DNA from: Spodoptera frugiperda
Taxonomy: Eukaryota > Arthropoda > Insecta > Lepidoptera > Noctuidae
NCBI RefSeq assembly: GCF_023101765.2
Contig: NC_064239.1
Span: 11,366,315-11,430,314 of the forward strand
DNA length: 64,000 nt
Direction of reading: 5' to 3'
Shown here piece by piece: positions 59,593 through 64,000 of the stretch. The notes below the pieces were generated by a model. The model was not told the DNA's origin, searched no databases, and saw only the letters and a list, made by a program, of their open reading frames with translations. Within the stretch, counting starts at the first letter, position 1, and the number at the start of each line of letters is the position of its first letter. The translations under genes and the position numbers were made by a program.

Positions 59593-60964
59593 AAATTTAT
59601 TTGTTACACACATAAGCAATACACGTAACAAATGTGTCACTCACATTATTTAGAACGTTAGGTTCCCTGAAATATTCTATTTCATTCCCTAATCTGAGGT
59701 AACAACGAAATTCTAAAACTGTCCACTTTAAGCCACAGGTACGTGTTAATTAAGCGGACATTGTCCCAAATGTCACGTCAACCGAAATTTTATCTAAATA
59801 TTCTCTAAATAAAAAAAAATACCTACATAAAACACAAAAACGCCACGTCCCGGTAACTTTTACCCGGGTCATCTCGGCTCGTTTATAATCACTTATTCAC
59901 AAGTTAAACGTGTGATATTTCATGTGGAAATAATCAGAGAAAAACTCGGATCGAGGCCCCTGTTTATTTTCGTCGGAAAACAAACTTGGGTACAAGAGAC
60001 ACTGGCCCCGAAAGTTGGAGGGTTGGAAAAAATAGGACCCGAAACTAATGGAGCGTGCGACGCGAATGAACTTTAAAAACTTGCCTACGTCGCGTCGCTT
60101 CTACGTAAGGTTGCCTGTTCATTAACCGATTAGTTGCGTGCTATTTTTACGAAAGTTTAGATTAAAAAGTAGTTTTGTAATAAATAAGTCATACCTTATT
60201 TACCCATAGTCTAGACGTTACTTGTTAATGGTACGTTTACCTTACTTACGTTTTTATAATGCAGACTTTTAAAAAAACAACTTACCTTACTTAAATTCCT
60301 TTACAATCACAGACAGTACCTATCCACACACACAAAAATAAAACCTATTTTAAATTCTAGACAAGTGCTGCGTGGACGATGAGATTTTTATACTCTATTT
60401 TTCCAAATTGTACGTAATACCATTTGCCACAAATTTGTCGAAAGAAATCGGATCACATTTTCGAAATGAAATTTTTGTTCAAAAATCCAAAATTAGATGC
60501 AGGTCACGTGTAAAATCCTCATTTAGTAATTGACCTCGATTGTAAAAATTTTGGCACTCCGCTCGACGACATACAGCGACTTTGCGATTCGACGTAAAAT
60601 CATTTGAATGCATCGAAAGCGCCGTGAATGCCGAGTTTTAACCCCGAACAGAATTCCACATAAAAATAATCATTTAAAATATATATGTAATTCTATTCTA
60701 GCATTTTATAGTCTCATTGGTTTTAAACCATTTGACCTGATTATCAAAAGTTTTCCCATAAAATTGTACTAAAATAAAATATTTTATTCAAAGACGTAAA
60801 ATTGGTCTGCAGATAAAATACTTAGGCTGTTATCTGAAGTTATTTACGTTTAACGCTAAAACTCTTTGTGAAATAACTTATTTAGTAAGAAGGCAATATG
60901 AGGTTATCGTTTTTGTAAACGCCTTTATTTTACTGAGCTTTTTCGAATCACCACTGATTCATTA

Positions 60965-61130
60965 TCTCTATATATAAAAATCAATTGCTGTTCGTTAGTC
61001 TCGCTAAAACTCGAGATTGACTAGTCCCATTTGGCAAATTTTGAATTATTTGTCCAAGAAAGGTTTAAAAGGTGAGAAAAAAATGTTTGAGGCGGTACAA
61101 AGTTTGCCAGGTCAACTAGCTTCTGGTATA
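60965..61130 (+). mobile_element. Interspersed moth repeat
   Basis: TATATATAAAAATCAATTGC, CTGTTCGTTAGTCTCGC, GAATTATTTGTCCAAG, AAGTTTGCCAGGTCAACTAG are in family order. Confidence 0.5.
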
Positions 61131-61564
61131 ATATTATAGTAATATGTATAAAGATTAGAGAAATACATCATTGATATTAACTATTGAAATATAAAACCGT
61201 GTGCATCTTTCGAGCCAATCAACGTCATTTTAAACTTAAAAGACCTCGGTAACCTCTCATTTCGATTTGTAATAAAGCACTACCAAAAGGCTCCTTTGTC
61301 TAAGAATATTTAATCGAAACTAGACTCTATCGATAAAGAACAACACTGCTGTGTGCATAGTGTCTTTCATTTCCTTTTCGTGTCGATAAAGGGTTACAAT
61401 AAAACAACATTGTGTCTATTTTATTGAAGGGTAAGGTTTAAAAACGTTGAATTAGTACTTTTAATAGTTTTACATGTATTTCAAAGTTTATCATTTAACA
61501 TCATAATCATTTCAGTTTTTACTGGATCGTTATTAAATGAATTAACATCCTCGGATTTAGGCTC

Positions 61565-61692
61565 CCTGCTTTTCCACCAGAATTGTGCTATGTAGCTATG
61601 CTACAAAGATGTAGTAGCTAATCTGTGAAACTATGTGACCATGTCCACTGATACTAAGCTATGAAACTGTGCGAGGAAAATGCGCAGTATCC
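61565..61692 (+). mobile_element. D-family MITE, 5' half
   Basis: CTGCTTTTCCACCAGAATTG, GCTATGTAGCTATGCTAC, TGTGAAACTATGTGACC and ACTAAGCTATG match the other copies; the 3' half is missing. Confidence 0.6.
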
Positions 61693-62142
61693 GAATCAAA
61701 AAAATATGTACCTATGTTTTATCTATATACTGACATCGAACACTCATGTATACACAACCCAACCCACGACCACCAATCAAATAACTCGTAGGCGAAATGT
61801 CAATCTAAAAAAAGTCGTTGACAAGAAAGATTTGTGCACGAACTGACGAACGGTTTAATTGACGTGTTCTCTCAACGAATTGATTGCCAATAAGTCAATT
61901 TGAAAAAGGATTTGTCTTCTGCAAACTGATTTGTCACTAACAATGAGATATTAATAGTTTCGTTGGGACAGATGTACCTAAAGTTATTATTATTATAATG
62001 ACAACATCAAACATCCTCAGCCAATCTATGGGTTCTCTCCCTCTATAGAGAAAGGTTTGCTATAAACTCCACGCTCTATGTAGGGTTGTAGATGCAATTT
62101 AAAATATTCAAGTTTATTAAAAGGCGCCCCTGCTCAGCCTCT

Positions 62143-62234
62143 GCTACTACGATACTTAACCTAGTCCTTAGCAATTGTTTTCGGAACAAAATGGTTACTA
62201 AGGAATAGTTTAAGTAATCATTAAATGAGGACGA
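62143..62234 (+). mobile_element. E-family palindromic MITE, partial
   Basis: TAGTCCTTAGCAATTG, ACAAAATGGTTACTAAGG and TAATCATTAAATGAGG match the interior and right arm of the family; the left arm is degraded. Confidence 0.55.
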
Positions 62235-62696
62235 CAGTCAAATAAATTATCCCATGTCATCATACATCATCCGTCATCGAAGACCGGTTACCCATCCCTT
62301 CTATTAACCGTGCTACTAAAAATATCAACACTCAATTCTAGAAGCCACTGCATATTACTGTAATGTACCTTATACACAATGTAAGAGATTACAAAATAGC
62401 TTACTATAAAACAGCACCAATATTACACGGTAACCTAGGCTCGACTTCGCCTTAATACTGTAACTATAAGCTGCAAGCTGGATATCAAGTTAAGCAAAGT
62501 TAGAGCCTTATAAAGTGTTGTTGTAACTTGAAAACTGAGCAGGTAGTACCTGGACCCTCTCTGGAGGATCGAGGTGTGGTTGTAGGTGTTTACTATGAAT
62601 GTATTGAAAATGTTATGATTGTTGTAGTAGCTATAAAACAAAAGCTATAAAATATGCCTTAAAGTCTTCAAAGGAATCAGCCGGTAGCTTATGGCC

Positions 62697-62945
62697 ACAG
62701 TCAGAGTCAAATCATTTATTTCAACATACATACATACATAACCTCACGCCTGTCTTCCATGGAGGTAGGCAGAGACAATAGAACGCCAATTGCCAATCAT
62801 TTATTTCAATTAAACCATAAGTACTAGGTACTTTTTAAATATCAATAAATAAAGAAATAAGTAATAGTGTGTCCGTTAGTGAAGCTAGATCCTCGTTCCA
62901 AAGTGTAGCTTCGAATAGAGAAGAACGAGCAAGAAACTCCATTCG
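62697..62945 (-). mobile_element. F-family retroposon, reverse, with nested LINE tail
   Basis: Reverse copy: AGTCAGAGTCAAATC tail at the left, then TTCAATTAAACC, and GTTCCAAAGTGTAGCTTCG with AAGAACGAGCAAGAAACTCC at the right. A 70-bp insertion at 62725-62794 lies inside. Confidence 0.62.
62725..62794 (-). mobile_element. 5'-truncated LINE 3' end with 15-bp target duplication
   Basis: Perfect 15-bp direct repeats AATCATTTATTTCAA at 62710-62724 and 62795-62809 flank a 70-bp segment. On the minus strand it ends in a TATG tandem tail (TATGTATGTATG). This is the mark of target-primed insertion. Confidence 0.75.
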
Positions 62946-63624
62946 TTAGTCTTTTAAAAATACATATTTACAATTTCTCTGATACATTTGTCCAATAAAT
63001 GAAAGTCTGAATACATATTTTAACCTATGTCTGGGAATTCTAAAACAAAATGATAATTTTCCGACCTACTTAAAGACAAAGGAAACTCAAGAAATCGTAC
63101 TTATCCGTATTTAAAGTTTATAACCACTAAAATGAACAAACAGAAACTTCTTACTAACTAATAATAATCTTACGAACTTTCGTTTCAATGAAATACCCGC
63201 TGGAACAAAAACGCTATCCAAATAAATAATTAAAATAACTTTTTGTTTCGTCATCTCGCGAACATTTTCAATTTTCAAAATTGTTTGTCGTGTTGTTGTA
63301 ACACAAATCAATTATTTATTTCATCAGTACCTTACAATGGGTAGTGGTCTCACCTGACCTCGCCTGAACCCTGTAACAAACGGCACGGCAATGTCGACAA
63401 ATGAAAACTTTCCGCCGAGGGAAATTACCAAAGTCATAACACCAACTTTGCACAGTAGGTTGGGACGTTGTACAAGTTGGTCGCAGAAAGTCAAAATGGT
63501 ACATTACTCTGTTGTTCATAATTAATACTCGTGTATGTAGGGATGATTTTAGAATGTTTGTTGTCTAGAGACTTGTTTTCTACTTTAATATTAATGAACT
63601 ATTAGGTAATTATCTTTTTTATAC

Positions 63625-63860
63625 CACGACGGTGGTAAGACAGCACACGGCCTACCTGATGGTAAGTGGTTGCAACACTTGGGGTATTGCAAGCGCTTTG
63701 CCAACCCTTAAGAAACCACTTTACTTCCCTTTTTGAAGTACCCCATATTGTAACCTACTGGGAAAGCCTCAGAGTTTATTTTACAATGGAAGGGTTCGTG
63801 AATGGAAATCCTTCAGAAGCCGCACTGCACGGGACCTTTCTTATTTTAAAGCCAAATAGC
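63625..63860 (-). mobile_element. CR1/Zenon-like LINE 3' fragment, reverse
   Basis: CCACGACGGTGGTAAGACAG and CGGCCTACCTGATGGTAAG are the reverse of a very common lepidopteran LINE end; GGGAAAGCCTCAGAG and ACAATGGAAGGGTTCGTG continue it. An 85-codon open frame over it is repeat-derived. Confidence 0.48.
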
Positions 63861-64000
63861 ATTCTTGAGGTAGATGTAATCTTTCCTGTAATAGTACAAT
63901 TGAAATGGCTATCTAAATTTTAATATAATTTTACTACAAAAATAATCTGTTTACAAATAGCATAATGTCACAAAACACCTCTATATTCTAAAAAAAATTA

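Larger units (their letters stand above)
39944..64000 (+). other. Intron 4 of the CELF gene, at least 24 kb, open at the window end
   Basis: Starts with GTAAGT, phase 0. I looked for the expected next exon (M-H-H-P-I-Q-M-K-P) and did not find it, so the rest of the window is read as intron. It holds several SINEs, MITEs, nested repeats and a large inverted repeat, listed separately. Stretches with nothing I can name include 40600-41260, 42216-43420, 43613-44544, 45815-47220, 49400-50140, 50620-52620, 52760-54570, 54667-56140, 57062-57945, 59593-60964, 61131-61564, 61693-62142 and 62946-63624. A nested or antisense gene is possible but not supported by any recognisable open frame. Confidence 0.65.

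Noticed and set aside
1..64000. CRISPR arrays, bacterial operons, ribosome binding sites
   Set aside because: No regularly spaced repeats with unique spacers and no dense coding; the DNA is eukaryotic with introns.
40000..64000. Further CELF exons (RRM1 end, RRM2)
   Set aside because: I looked for the expected M-H-H-P-I-Q-M-K-P-A-D stretch and RNP motifs and found none by eye; a profile search would be decisive.

Overview
The window is eukaryotic nuclear DNA: AT-rich, almost no long open frames, spliced coding segments with GT-AG introns, and many short interspersed repeats. The repeats (tRNA-derived SINEs, TIR MITEs, 3' ends of LINEs with CATA or TTTGAC tails) are of kinds I associate with moths, probably a noctuid-like lepidopteran. 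That assignment is recognition from memory, not a search.

The only host gene I can support lies on the + strand. Four coding exons (21172-21308, 32219-32315, 35292-35412, 39861-39943) join in frame with matching phases. They encode the first ~146 residues of a CELF/Bruno-family RNA-binding protein: an Asn/Ser/Pro-rich N-terminus followed by RRM1, with RNP2 (MFVGQV) and RNP1 (KGCCFVTF). Introns are 10.9, 3.0 and 4.4 kb. The fourth exceeds 24 kb and runs off the window, so the end of RRM1, RRM2, the linker and RRM3 are not here. Several in-frame residues favour the CELF1/2 (Bruno) group, but the paralogue is not settled.

Region by region: 1-21 kb is upstream, or intronic for a longer isoform, with no supported gene, scattered repeats and a few GC-richer repeat-poor islands. 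21-32 kb is intron 1; it holds a 1.7 kb degraded DNA transposon (22149-23852) with two convergent broken genes, a SWIM zinc-finger protein (+) and a THAP/DDE-transposase-like protein (-), together resembling the ISL2EU/PIF-Harbinger group. 32-40 kb holds exons 2-4, with UGU-rich acceptor regions before exons 2 and 4, CTCF-like motifs and a three-copy tandem repeat. 40-64 kb is intron 4, with SINEs, MITEs, nested insertions and a 50-bp-arm inverted repeat.

I found no clear new multi-gene system. The best leads are possible self-regulation of the CELF gene through UGU-rich tracts, the convergent SWIM/THAP-DDE transposon remnant, the hairpin at 45659-45814 and the tandem array before exon 4.
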